Assembly (NCBI RefSeq): GCF_014773265.1
Contig: NZ_JACWMY010000003.1
Span: 496,001 to 560,000 of the forward strand
DNA length: 64,000 nt
Direction of reading: 5' to 3'
Source: Mucilaginibacter pankratovii
GTDB taxonomy: Bacteria; Bacteroidota; Bacteroidia; Sphingobacteriales; Sphingobacteriaceae
Shown: positions 17,623 to 25,515 of the stretch, in pieces
Numbering within the stretch: the stretch's first letter is position 1
How the letters are laid out: every line of letters begins with the position of its first letter
Notes under the pieces: model-generated
Database searches by the model: none
What the model saw: only the letters and a program-made list of their open reading frames with translations
What the model was told of the DNA's origin: nothing
Position numbers and translations under genes: made by a program

Positions 17623-20600
17623 ATGAAGAAAATTCTACTCTCATTCCTGCTGTTATTTACCTCCCTAACATTTGCTTTTAGCCAAAACAGTGTTGTTACA
17701 GGTAAAGTAACAGATCAGAAGGACGGATCAGCGTTACCGGGAGTAACAGTAACCGTTAAAGGCTCCCCTACAATCGGTACACAAACCGACATTAATGGTA
17801 AGTACAGCCTGTCGATTCCAACAGGTAAAATACTCATATTTAAATTTATTGGGTATAAAGATGTTGAACTTGCCGCAAGTGGCAGTGTTATAAACGCCAG
17901 CCTCGAAACTGATGCTAAGGTGCTTTCTGAAGTAGTCGTGGTAGGGTACGGCACACAAAGCAGGCGCTCCTTAACAGGTTCGGTATCTAAAATTAAAGGG
18001 ACCGACATTGAGAATATTCCTGTGCCAAGTTTAGAATCGGCTATTCAAGGCCGGGCGCCGGGTGTGTATGTTCAGGCCCAAAACGGTAAGTTAGGGCAGG
18101 GGATCCAGGTGCGTATCCGCGGTGCTTCTTCGGTGTCTGCAGGTAACCAGCCCTTGTACGTAGTTGATGGGTTGCCTATTACTGTCAATGATTTTTCGAG
18201 CAATGGGGCTTCGACTAACCCGCTGGTGGATCTGAATCAGAACGATATCGAATCTATCGACATCTTAAAAGATGCTTCTGCCGCAGCTATATATGGTTCA
18301 AGGGCATCAAATGGTGTGGTTTTAGTAACTACCAAAAAAGGTAAATCGGGTGATACTAAAATTACTTACAACCAGTATTATGGCTTTAGTAAGCCAACCG
18401 GCGAACGTAAGTTTTTAAATTCCGAGCAATATGTAACTATGCTGAGAGAAGCAGGCGCAGCGGGGGGCTATTCAACCGCTTCTGTAGAAGCCAGGTTAAA
18501 AAGATACGCAGCAGGAAGCGACAACTACAAAACCTACGATGTAAATACCAATTGGCAGGATGCAATAACGCAACACGCGCCGGTACAAAATTACAACCTG
18601 GTGTTATCCGGCGGAACAGATAAAACTAAGTTTTATATTTCGGGCACTTATAACGATCAGAAAGGTTACTTGATAGGTAATGCGCTTAACCAATACAGCC
18701 TCCGTACAAATATCAGTAACCAGGCAAATAAATGGTTAGAGGTAGGAGTTAACCTGAGCTTATCGCGGACAAAGAACTATCGTTTATCTAATGATAACCA
18801 GTTCTCAACGCCGGAGCAGATCGTCGCGCTATCGCCAATTTCACCGCTTATCGACCCACGCAGCGGTTTATTAAGCGGCGTGCTCGATCCTACGACAGGT
18901 GCACCGAATACAAACTATCCTGTTTATTATAATCCGCTCATCAATTCAGCGAATAGTTATTACAACACAATCGACTATCGAAATCTTGGTAATGTATTCG
19001 CACAGGTAAAACTGCTACCGTCGTTAAGTTTCCGTTCGGAAGTTGGTGTGGATATATTAAACACAAGCGAAGATAGTTACTCGGGCAGTTTAACGGTACG
19101 TAACTCCGGTACATCAAACGGATCCGGTTTTAATTCATCCGTAACGGCTACCAACTTTAACACCAATAACTTTTTGCAGTTCATAGAAAATATTGGCAAC
19201 AATAGTTTAAACGTGGTAGGTGGTATGAGTTATCAGCGGCAACAAAACGATCTTAACTCGATTAGTGGTAACCAGTTTCCAAGCGATGCTTATAAAAAGT
19301 TAAACAGCTCAGCGGATATTACGGGAGCATCAACAACTTCCGATGCTTATTCACTGCTATCTTATTTCGCGCGAGCCAATTATAGCTACAGCAATAAGTA
19401 CCTATTGTCGTTAAGCGGCCGTATAGACGGATCCTCCCGCTTTGGGGATAATAACAGGTACGGTTTCTTCCCTGCGGGTTCTGTGGGGTGGGTAGTTTCC
19501 GAAGAAAATTTTATGAAGAACCAGCAACTGATATCGGAATTGAAATTTCGTGCCAGTTATGGTATCACAGGTAACTCCGAAATTGGAAATTTCCCTTCAC
19601 GCGGGTTGTTTGCCGCATTCGGGTATGCCGGTATTGCCGGGGCAAGGCCAATTCAGTTGCCTAATCCCGATCTGAAGTGGGAAACTTCGGCAACAACCGA
19701 TTTAGGATTGGATATAGGCTTTTTTAACGGGCGCTTATCCGGCCAGTTTGACGTTTATTTGAAGAAAACAAAAGACCTGCTGTTAAATGTGCAGGTGCCT
19801 GCAACCTCAGGTTTTACAACAATTACGCAGAATTTAGGTAAGCTTCAAAATAAAGGGCTTGAGATACAGGTAGACTCGAAAAACCTTGTTGGCAAAGTAA
19901 CCTGGTCAACAAGTGTCAACTTCTCTATTAACCGAAACAAAATTACCGATATTAAGGGGCAGGTGATAACCGGAAGCGGCGATGCTGTTAACCGTGCTTT
20001 TGAAGGCCAGCCGTTAGGCGTGTTCTACACGGTTGAATTTGCCGGTGCCGACCCTGCAAACGGCGATGCACTTTATTACAAAAACACCGATAAAGGTGAT
20101 GGTACCCGCGACCGCAGCACCACTAATGATTATAACGCTGCAACCCCTGTAGTGGTAGGTAACCCTAACCCCGATTATATTGCAGGTTTAAACAATACCG
20201 TAACTTACGCGGGCTTTGATTTTAGTTTCCTGTTGCAACAGGTGCATGGTGCCGATATCTATAACGGTGGCGGCCAGTATATGTCTGTAGGTTTTAACAA
20301 TGGTGCGGATAACCAAACTATAGACCAGTTAAATGCATGGAAAACTGTTGGGCAAGTTACACAGGTGCCACAGGCCCGTTTGTTTGGCGGTAATGGCGTT
20401 TCACCAAGTTCACGGTTTTTAGAGGATGGTTCTTATGTTCGTTTAAAAAATATTGTTCTAGGGTACAACTTTCCTAAACCATGGCTTACCAAAATCAAGC
20501 TGCGTAGCCTGAGGGTATACGCCCAGGCAACAAACCTGATAACCTGGACAAAGTATTCCGGCTGGGATCCGGAGTTAAACTCTGATGCATTTTCTGGTAA

Positions 20601-20676
20601 TATTACCCAGAATTATGATTTTTATGCGGCTCCGCAGGCCAAAACAATAACTTTTGGAATAAACGTAGGATTTTAA
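17623..20676 (+). CDS. SusC/RagA-type TonB-linked outer membrane protein (first pair)
   Basis: 1017 residues. A signal peptide (about 1-20, ending AFSQ) is followed by a carboxypeptidase-regulatory-like beta-sandwich (about 22-100, GKVTDQKDGSALPGVTV), a TonB plug (GNQPLYVVDGLPI and ASAAAIYGSRASNGVVLVT) and a long beta-barrel ending in an aromatic F. SusC proteins form the outer-membrane channel that, with the SusD lid, imports oligosaccharides or other large nutrients using TonB energy. A SusD partner follows after 15 bases. No hydrolase, sensor or anti-sigma gene is next to the pair, so the ligand cannot be inferred. Confidence 0.96.
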   Translation: MKKILLSFLLLFTSLTFAFSQNSVVTGKVTDQKDGSALPGVTVTVKGSPTIGTQTDINGKYSLSIPTGKILIFKFIGYKDVELAASGSVINASLETDAKVLSEVVVVGYGTQSRRSLTGSVSKIKGTDIENIPVPSLESAIQGRAPGVYVQAQNGKLGQGIQVRIRGASSVSAGNQPLYVVDGLPITVNDFSSNGASTNPLVDLNQNDIESIDILKDASAAAIYGSRASNGVVLVTTKKGKSGDTKITYNQYYGFSKPTGERKFLNSEQYVTMLREAGAAGGYSTASVEARLKRYAAGSDNYKTYDVNTNWQDAITQHAPVQNYNLVLSGGTDKTKFYISGTYNDQKGYLIGNALNQYSLRTNISNQANKWLEVGVNLSLSRTKNYRLSNDNQFSTPEQIVALSPISPLIDPRSGLLSGVLDPTTGAPNTNYPVYYNPLINSANSYYNTIDYRNLGNVFAQVKLLPSLSFRSEVGVDILNTSEDSYSGSLTVRNSGTSNGSGFNSSVTATNFNTNNFLQFIENIGNNSLNVVGGMSYQRQQNDLNSISGNQFPSDAYKKLNSSADITGASTTSDAYSLLSYFARANYSYSNKYLLSLSGRIDGSSRFGDNNRYGFFPAGSVGWVVSEENFMKNQQLISELKFRASYGITGNSEIGNFPSRGLFAAFGYAGIAGARPIQLPNPDLKWETSATTDLGLDIGFFNGRLSGQFDVYLKKTKDLLLNVQVPATSGFTTITQNLGKLQNKGLEIQVDSKNLVGKVTWSTSVNFSINRNKITDIKGQVITGSGDAVNRAFEGQPLGVFYTVEFAGADPANGDALYYKNTDKGDGTRDRSTTNDYNAATPVVVGNPNPDYIAGLNNTVTYAGFDFSFLLQQVHGADIYNGGGQYMSVGFNNGADNQTIDQLNAWKTVGQVTQVPQARLFGGNGVSPSSRFLEDGSYVRLKNIVLGYNFPKPWLTKIKLRSLRVYAQATNLITWTKYSGWDPELNSDAFSGNITQNYDFYAAPQAKTITFGINVGF

Positions 20677-20691
20677 TTAAACCTGAAGAAA

Positions 20692-22086
20692 ATGAAGAAC
20701 AGAAAATATTTGATCATAGCTGTTGGTATAATAGCTATGCTATATAATTCCGGTTGCCAAAAGCAGCTGGATATCAAGCCCAACGACTCGGTAGAGTCGG
20801 CTATCGCACTAAAAACATCTAAGGATGTTGAGGGCGTGTTAATCGGTGCATACACTGCGGCCGGTTTAAGGGGGATCTATGGTGGACGTTTTCAGTCGGC
20901 CAGTGATTTTTTGGGGGACGACGGCGATTTTGCGTATTTCGGTACTTTCTCTGATTATACGGAACTAAATAACAAAACGATAACGGTTAATAACAGCTTC
21001 GTTGAAGGTTTATGGAACGCAGGTTACAATACTATTGGCGTATGTAATACCGTTTTAGCTAACCTTGCCCTAGTTGATCCAACTAAGAAAGCAAAGGTTG
21101 AAGGGGAAGCCAAATTTTTACGTGGGATGGTTTATTTCGATCTTGCGCGTGCTTTTGGAAAGGCATGGAACGATGGTTCTCCAACTACAAACCTTGCGGT
21201 ACCTATTATCTTAAAACCCACTACCGCAATATCAGGTATTGAGATGGTGAAACGTAATACAGTAGCTGAAGTATATGCACAGGCTATTAGCGATCTGCAG
21301 TTCGCCGAAAACAATTTGGATATAAAATCTACTTACGCAAGCTCCGCTGCTGCTGCCGCTGTTTTGGCAAGAATTTACCTTACGCAGGAGAAATATGCGG
21401 ATGCTGAGACCGAGGCCACAAAAATAATTTCGAGCGGTGCTTATGGCCTTGTAGAACATTTTTCGGATGAGTTTCAGGTGAAAGAGCAGGCAACACGGGT
21501 ATTTAATACATCAGAAGATATATTCGCTATCCAAATCTCAAGCCAGTCTGGCTATAACGCGCTTAATGAGGTATATGCTTCATCTGCATTTGCTGGCCGT
21601 GAAGAAACGTACCTCAACGGACAGTTTTTTGATATGTTTGAGGAGGGTGACGACAGGATAAACGAAGTTACGGATGACTCCTTTACGGCTAAGTTTAATA
21701 ATGCTTTCGCCAATGTGGTTGTTATTCGTTTAGCCGAGATCTATTTAATAAGGGCCGAAGCAAGGGCATTAAAACCGTCGCCAAACCTTTCGGGTGCTGC
21801 AGATGATATAAACGTAATACGGCACCGTGCGTTGCTGGAAGATACAGAAGCGACTACCCCGGGTGATTTACTTGCTGCAGTTAAATATGAACGCCGTGCT
21901 GAACTAACTTTTGAAGGATTTAGATTATTTGATTTAAAACGCTACAAAGAAACCACTTATTCAATAGATGGTGATGGTAATCACGTTGATCCGTTTGAGT
22001 GGAATTCACCAAAATTAGTTTTCCCGATACCAAAAAGAGAAAGAGATGCCAACCCGTTGTTGACACAGAACGAAGGGTATCAATAG
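20692..22086 (+). CDS. SusD/RagB-type nutrient-binding outer membrane lipoprotein (first pair)
   Basis: 464 residues with a lipoprotein signal (lipid-modified Cys probably C22, in NSGCQK) and the all-helical TPR-like SusD fold. The SusD-family segments AKFLRGMVYFDLARAFG and the C-terminal RRAELTFEGFRLFDLKRY are clear. It lies directly after susC and is followed by a strong terminator, so these two genes form a closed transcription unit. SusD proteins bind the ligand at the cell surface and act as the lid of the SusC channel. Confidence 0.95.
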   Translation: MKNRKYLIIAVGIIAMLYNSGCQKQLDIKPNDSVESAIALKTSKDVEGVLIGAYTAAGLRGIYGGRFQSASDFLGDDGDFAYFGTFSDYTELNNKTITVNNSFVEGLWNAGYNTIGVCNTVLANLALVDPTKKAKVEGEAKFLRGMVYFDLARAFGKAWNDGSPTTNLAVPIILKPTTAISGIEMVKRNTVAEVYAQAISDLQFAENNLDIKSTYASSAAAAAVLARIYLTQEKYADAETEATKIISSGAYGLVEHFSDEFQVKEQATRVFNTSEDIFAIQISSQSGYNALNEVYASSAFAGREETYLNGQFFDMFEEGDDRINEVTDDSFTAKFNNAFANVVVIRLAEIYLIRAEARALKPSPNLSGAADDINVIRHRALLEDTEATTPGDLLAAVKYERRAELTFEGFRLFDLKRYKETTYSIDGDGNHVDPFEWNSPKLVFPIPKRERDANPLLTQNEGYQ

Positions 22087-22100
22087 GATTGCTACAAATA

Positions 22101-22139
22101 AAAGAAAACCCCGAAGCATTATGCTTCGGGGTTTTCTTT
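22101..22139 (+). terminator. Strong terminator after the first susCD pair
   Basis: A 15-bp perfect stem (22104-22118 with 22122-22136), rich in GC in the middle (CCCCGAAGC), with a 3-base loop and flanking A and T tracts that extend pairing to 22101-22139. The T-run on the plus strand marks termination of the susCD unit. The A-run on its other side could also allow function on the minus strand. Confidence 0.9.
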
Positions 22140-22349
22140 TTTATATCAAGCAAACTGTTTCGCCCAGTTTTTAGGTCACTTGCGTTTTATTTGTTTAAGA
22201 TATTGATAGTAAATACTTTAATAAGATTATCTAAACACCGGGGATGTTCCAAAGTGTTTCACTGATTTCACTTAAAGTGCTGATAGCCAATAATAATCAA
22301 AATTAAAGTGTTTGACGCAAAAAGTGGAACACTTTGTTGGGATGCCGGT
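22140..22349. other. Intergenic region with repeated AAAGTG motifs
   Basis: This AT-rich, non-coding 210-base stretch lies between convergent units. The hexamer AAAGTG occurs four times (around 22252, 22275, 22305 and 22320), twice as AAAGTGTTT. GTGGAACACTTT near 22323 is close to an inverted copy of AAAGTGTTTCAC near 22252. No gene, promoter or RNA structure is convincing. Confidence 0.4.
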
Positions 22350-22901
22350 TTACTTCAATTCTCCCAACTTCATTAGCGCATAAAACAAACCCGTGCAATG
22401 CAGGGATTGCGGGATCTTGTTATCAGCCAATAATTGCTTTACCTCATCAATGGTATATTCCATCACTTCGATCTGCTCATGCTCGTCGAGTGATTGCTCT
22501 TTTACCTTTTTACCTCCGCGGGCCAGGTAACAGTAGGTAACGTTACCCGCAGTTGATGGGTTGGCATAAACGGTACTGATGAGCTCCACACTGTCGAAGG
22601 CGTAGCCGGTTTCTTCCAGTAATTCACGGCGCATGCCTTCTTCTTTGTCTTCGCCTTCTTCAATTACGCCGCCGGGGATCTCCAGCGATACAATACCCGC
22701 CGCATGACGGTACTGGCGTATCATGATGATCTTGTTATCTTCGGTAAGCGCTACGGCATTGGCCCAGTTGGGGTATTCAAGTACGTAGTATTCGTCTACA
22801 ATGGTGCCATTGGGCATTTCACATTTATCAGCGCGGAGGGTGGCCCAGGGGCCCTTATGTACATAGGTGCTGGAAAGGGTTTTCCATTTAAATTCGTTCA
22901 T
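22350..22901 (-). CDS. NUDIX hydrolase, ADP-ribose pyrophosphatase-like
   Basis: 183 residues. The Nudix box runs from G78 to Y100 and fits Gx5Ex7REUxEExGU exactly (G78, E84, R92-E93, E96-E97, G99). The preceding EYPNWANAVAL and IRQYRHAAG segments are typical of ADP-ribose or ADP-sugar pyrophosphatases, which cleave a nucleoside diphosphate linked to another group. The start codon lies inside the end of the upstream gene (14-base overlap), so the two are probably translated together. Substrate is a family-level guess. Confidence 0.9.
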   Translation of the reverse strand: MNEFKWKTLSSTYVHKGPWATLRADKCEMPNGTIVDEYYVLEYPNWANAVALTEDNKIIMIRQYRHAAGIVSLEIPGGVIEEGEDKEEGMRRELLEETGYAFDSVELISTVYANPSTAGNVTYCYLARGGKKVKEQSLDEHEQIEVMEYTIDEVKQLLADNKIPQSLHCTGLFYALMKLGELK

Positions 22902-23301
22902 AGTTAGCTTTAAAGAAACTGTATATATGGTTCCTCTTGTTTAAATTATCAAAAGATTCGTAATGATGTTCGGTTTCAAGAGCATCAAATATTGCAAGAA
23001 CTTTTTTTAAGATAGATGCTGTTTGCTCATCGGCATTAAATGGTTCGGCAAATACATAAAGCATTTGGCTCAGAGCGTTCAGCTTTTCGGCACTATAGGC
23101 ACGCTCGTTAAGCATGGCGCTAAAATCCGCTTCTGATGCTTTTAGCAATTCTTCCAGTTCGGTATTATATTCATCCTGCAATATCGAGTTGAAATATTGT
23201 TGGTATTCCTCATCGCTGCTTTCGGTTTTTAAGCCCATTAGTTTTGCCAGTAGCAAAGCCATTTTGCGGGCTTCGTTAAGCATATAATCGCGTTGCATCA
23301 T
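22888..23301 (-). CDS. Small helical protein coupled to the NUDIX gene
   Basis: 137 residues, acidic and leucine-rich, probably all helical, with no signal peptide. The start (MMQRDYMLNEARKMALLLAKLMGL) resembles DUF6483-type proteins, which begin with an RDY-ML helix; this is a tentative match from memory. It overlaps the NUDIX gene by 14 bases, which points to a shared role or at least co-translation. Function unknown. Confidence 0.75.
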   Translation of the reverse strand: MMQRDYMLNEARKMALLLAKLMGLKTESSDEEYQQYFNSILQDEYNTELEELLKASEADFSAMLNERAYSAEKLNALSQMLYVFAEPFNADEQTASILKKVLAIFDALETEHHYESFDNLNKRNHIYSFFKANYERI

Positions 23302-23388
23302 TGTTTTAGAGATTAGATGATTGGAGGTTAGAGATTAGGATCGAAGTGAATTACCTTTCAGCTTTTACCTTTATCCTTTCACTTCAAT

Positions 23389-24195
23389 TTACCAGCTACC
23401 GCTGCTGCCGCCGCCACCGCTGCTACCGCCACCAAAGCCGCCCCAGCTGCTTCCGCCACCGCCACCACCACCACCAGAGAAACCTCCCCAGTCGCTGCCG
23501 CTGCTTCTGCCGCCACCGCTAAGCATGTTGCCCGCCAATAGCCACCAAAACGGGTTTGCACCACCTCGGCTACCAATAACGCGGTTGCCACCACCACCGC
23601 CCCTGTTACGGAAAACAATGATGAGTATGATAATTAAAATAATGATGACAAAACCCACACTGCCACCGCGCTTACCTACGTTACTACTGCTGGTTGCCTT
23701 TTTGGTGGCCTTGTATTCGCCTTTTGTTACTTTTATGATATCGTCTGTGGCCGCATCCAGCCCGCCATAGTAATCGTTTGCGCGAAACTTTGGCTGCATA
23801 TCGTTCATAATGATCTCGTGGGTAGTAATATCGGTCAGTGCGCCCTCTAAGCCGTTACCAGTCTGTATCGATATTTTTCGGTCTTTTATGACAACCAGCA
23901 CCAAAACCCCATTGCTTTTTTCTTTTGTGCCTATACCCCATGTGCGAATAAGCCCAACGCCATAGTCTATTATCTCGCGGCCGTCAAGCGTGTTAATGAG
24001 TACAACCGCTATTTGGTTGGTGGTAGAATCTTCAAAGGCTTTCAGCTTATCATCAAGCCGGCTTATTTGCTCGGGCGACAAGGTGCCTGTAAAATCATTA
24101 ACAAGGCCCTGCGTGGGTTTCTCCGGGTAGTTTTGGGCGAATGCGGTTGTTATGCATAGCACCAGGCTAATGCCTAATAATATTTTTTTCAGCAT
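23389..24195 (-). CDS. TPM-domain membrane protein with Gly/Ser-rich tail
   Basis: 268 residues from the ATG at 24195; an ATG at 24216 in the same frame would put seven residues before a clear signal peptide (MLKKILLGISLVLCITTAFAQ), so I prefer 24195. A TPM domain (DUF477, PF04536) covers about residues 25-150, with VLINTLDGREIIDYGVGLIR and GVLVLVVIKDRKISIQTGNG. A transmembrane helix (VGFVIIILIIILIIVF) and a very Gly/Ser-rich tail ending in GSW follow. TPM proteins of this design are linked to membrane-complex repair or phosphatase-like roles, poorly defined. It follows a second TPM gene and lemA, a recurrent bacterial trio. Confidence 0.88.
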   Translation of the reverse strand: MLKKILLGISLVLCITTAFAQNYPEKPTQGLVNDFTGTLSPEQISRLDDKLKAFEDSTTNQIAVVLINTLDGREIIDYGVGLIRTWGIGTKEKSNGVLVLVVIKDRKISIQTGNGLEGALTDITTHEIIMNDMQPKFRANDYYGGLDAATDDIIKVTKGEYKATKKATSSSNVGKRGGSVGFVIIILIIILIIVFRNRGGGGGNRVIGSRGGANPFWWLLAGNMLSGGGRSSGSDWGGFSGGGGGGGGSSWGGFGGGSSGGGGSSGSW

Positions 24196-24205
24196 CGGTT
24201 TAAGG

Positions 24206-24640
24206 TTAGTTGCCATCCATAAAGGCTATATCGTCGGGCAGTTCGTTGCGGTCGTCCAACAGGTGCGGAAAATACTTTTTAAGTTGCTCCCCCGCCTTTG
24301 TAACGCCGGTAACAATGCCCTCTACCAGGTTGCCATACTTAAAATGACTCAGCATATCTTCTTTTGTGGTATCCCAAAAGTCAGCGGGCACCACCTTGTT
24401 AATACCGGCATCGCCAATAATGGCGAACTTACGGTCGACCGTGGCCACGTAAATAAGCACACCATTGCGTAGCTTGGTTTTATGCATTTCCAGCCGCGCA
24501 AAATATCTCGCCGCGCGATCCAACGCTTCGTCGCTGCAGGTTTTTTCCATACAAACGCGGATCTCGCCGGATGTGTTTTTTTCGGCCTCAGCCACAGCTT
24601 TTTGAATGCGCTGCTGCTCTTCGTCGGTAAATACTGCCAT
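24206..24640 (-). CDS. TPM-domain cytoplasmic protein
   Basis: 144 residues from the ATG at 24640 (MAVFTDEEQQRIQKAVAEAE). The frame stays open upstream to 24712, but those codons run through an intergenic inverted repeat and look non-coding, so the inner start is chosen. It holds a single TPM domain (EKNTSGEIRVCMEKTC, NGVLIYVATVDRKFAIIGDAGI) without signal peptide or tail. It lies between lemA and the membrane-bound TPM gene and is probably co-transcribed with both. Confidence 0.86.
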   Translation of the reverse strand: MAVFTDEEQQRIQKAVAEAEKNTSGEIRVCMEKTCSDEALDRAARYFARLEMHKTKLRNGVLIYVATVDRKFAIIGDAGINKVVPADFWDTTKEDMLSHFKYGNLVEGIVTGVTKAGEQLKKYFPHLLDDRNELPDDIAFMDGN

Positions 24641-24670
24641 GTTAATTAGTGAATTATTGAATGTGTGAAG

Positions 24671-24735
24671 GAGTGAATGATTTAGTGAACCTGTAATTGT
24701 AGCTACAATCACTCATTCACTAAATCGCTCATTCA
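24671..24735. repeat. Inverted repeat with an inner 14-base palindrome, between lemA and the TPM gene
   Basis: GATTTAGTGAA (24679-24689) pairs with TTCACTAAATC (24716-24726), and between them lies the perfect palindrome ATTGTAGCTACAAT (24696-24709). Further copies of the TTCACTAA/CATTCAC motif flank it. The element fills most of the lemA-TPM spacer and could form a nested hairpin in the transcript. Its simple repeated text resembles a small dispersed spacer element. Confidence 0.6.
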
Positions 24736-24739
24736 CTAA

Positions 24740-25318
24740 TTAGAATTTAACCTCTGGCGCTTTATCAGAACCGGGTTCGGAAGTAAAGTAGCCTTTCTCT
24801 TTAAAGCCAAACATTTTAGCGGTAATATTGGCCGGGAACGAACGGATCTTGCTGTTGTATGCCTGTACCGCTTCGTTAAAATCTTTGCGGGCAAAGCCAA
24901 TACGGTTTTCAGTGCCTTCTAATTGCACCTGTAAGCCGCGGAAAGCATCATTTGCACGCAGGGTAGGGTAGTTTTCGGTAACACTAAGCAACCGGCCTAA
25001 AGCGGTGCTTAACTGGCCCTGTGCTTCCTGGTATTTTTGGATGCTTTCGGGAGTGAGCTTGCTCGCGTCAACCTGTACGGATGTTGCTTTGGCGCGTGCC
25101 TCAGTAACTTCTGTAAGCGTACCTTTCTCAAAATTGGCCTCACCTTTAACGGTTGCAACTAAATTTGGGATCAGGTCGCTGCGGCGCTGGTATTGCGTTT
25201 GCACCTCGCCCCATTTCCCTTTTATATTTTCGTCGGCGGTAACCATGCTGTTGTAACTGCACGAGCTTAACGACATTGCCCCAACCATTATAGCGAGCGC
25301 GAAGAATAATTTTTTCAT
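24740..25318 (-). CDS. lemA: LemA family lipoprotein
   Basis: 192 residues with a lipobox ending at C20 (MSLSSCS) and the LemA four-helix fold (PF04011): KWGEVQTQYQRRSDLIPNLV, the segment AQGQLSTALGRLLSVTENYP and NRIGFARKDFNEAVQAYN are diagnostic. LemA proteins are membrane-anchored and of uncertain role, often found with TPM-domain genes, as here. It is the first gene of a minus-strand group, with the start facing the divergent GH92 gene. Confidence 0.92.
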   Translation of the reverse strand: MKKLFFALAIMVGAMSLSSCSYNSMVTADENIKGKWGEVQTQYQRRSDLIPNLVATVKGEANFEKGTLTEVTEARAKATSVQVDASKLTPESIQKYQEAQGQLSTALGRLLSVTENYPTLRANDAFRGLQVQLEGTENRIGFARKDFNEAVQAYNSKIRSFPANITAKMFGFKEKGYFTSEPGSDKAPEVKF

Positions 25319-25464
25319 GTGTTGTTGTTTTTAGTTTTGGTGATGTAATTTACAAATTAGATTACAAAAGCCATACCGATGTTACAAACCGTAACAATTG
25401 CGCCATAATGGCAATTTTTGGCTATGGAAGATGCAATTAAATAGGGTTAACCAAGATATGATTT

Positions 25465-25472
25465 TATATTTG
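25465..25472 (+). promoter_or_regulatory. Candidate -7 box upstream of the GH92 gene
   Basis: TATATTTG, followed by C, matches TAnnTTTG and lies 43 bases before the GH92 start, in the 197-base divergent gap with lemA. No good -33 TTG was found. Confidence 0.4.
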
Positions 25473-25515
25473 CTTCCGTTAAATTGTTTTACTGATCGTA
25501 CACTATCGCCCACTA

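Noticed and set aside
23379..23618. Short repetitive GC-rich stretch that could be read as a tandem-repeat array or an Ala/Val-rich protein
   Set aside because: It is the Gly/Ser-rich tail of the TPM protein read in another frame; the repeats are explained by glycine codons.
24641..24712. Upstream extension of the cytoplasmic TPM protein
   Set aside because: The codons run through an intergenic inverted repeat and encode no known part of the domain; the start at 24640 fits the family better.
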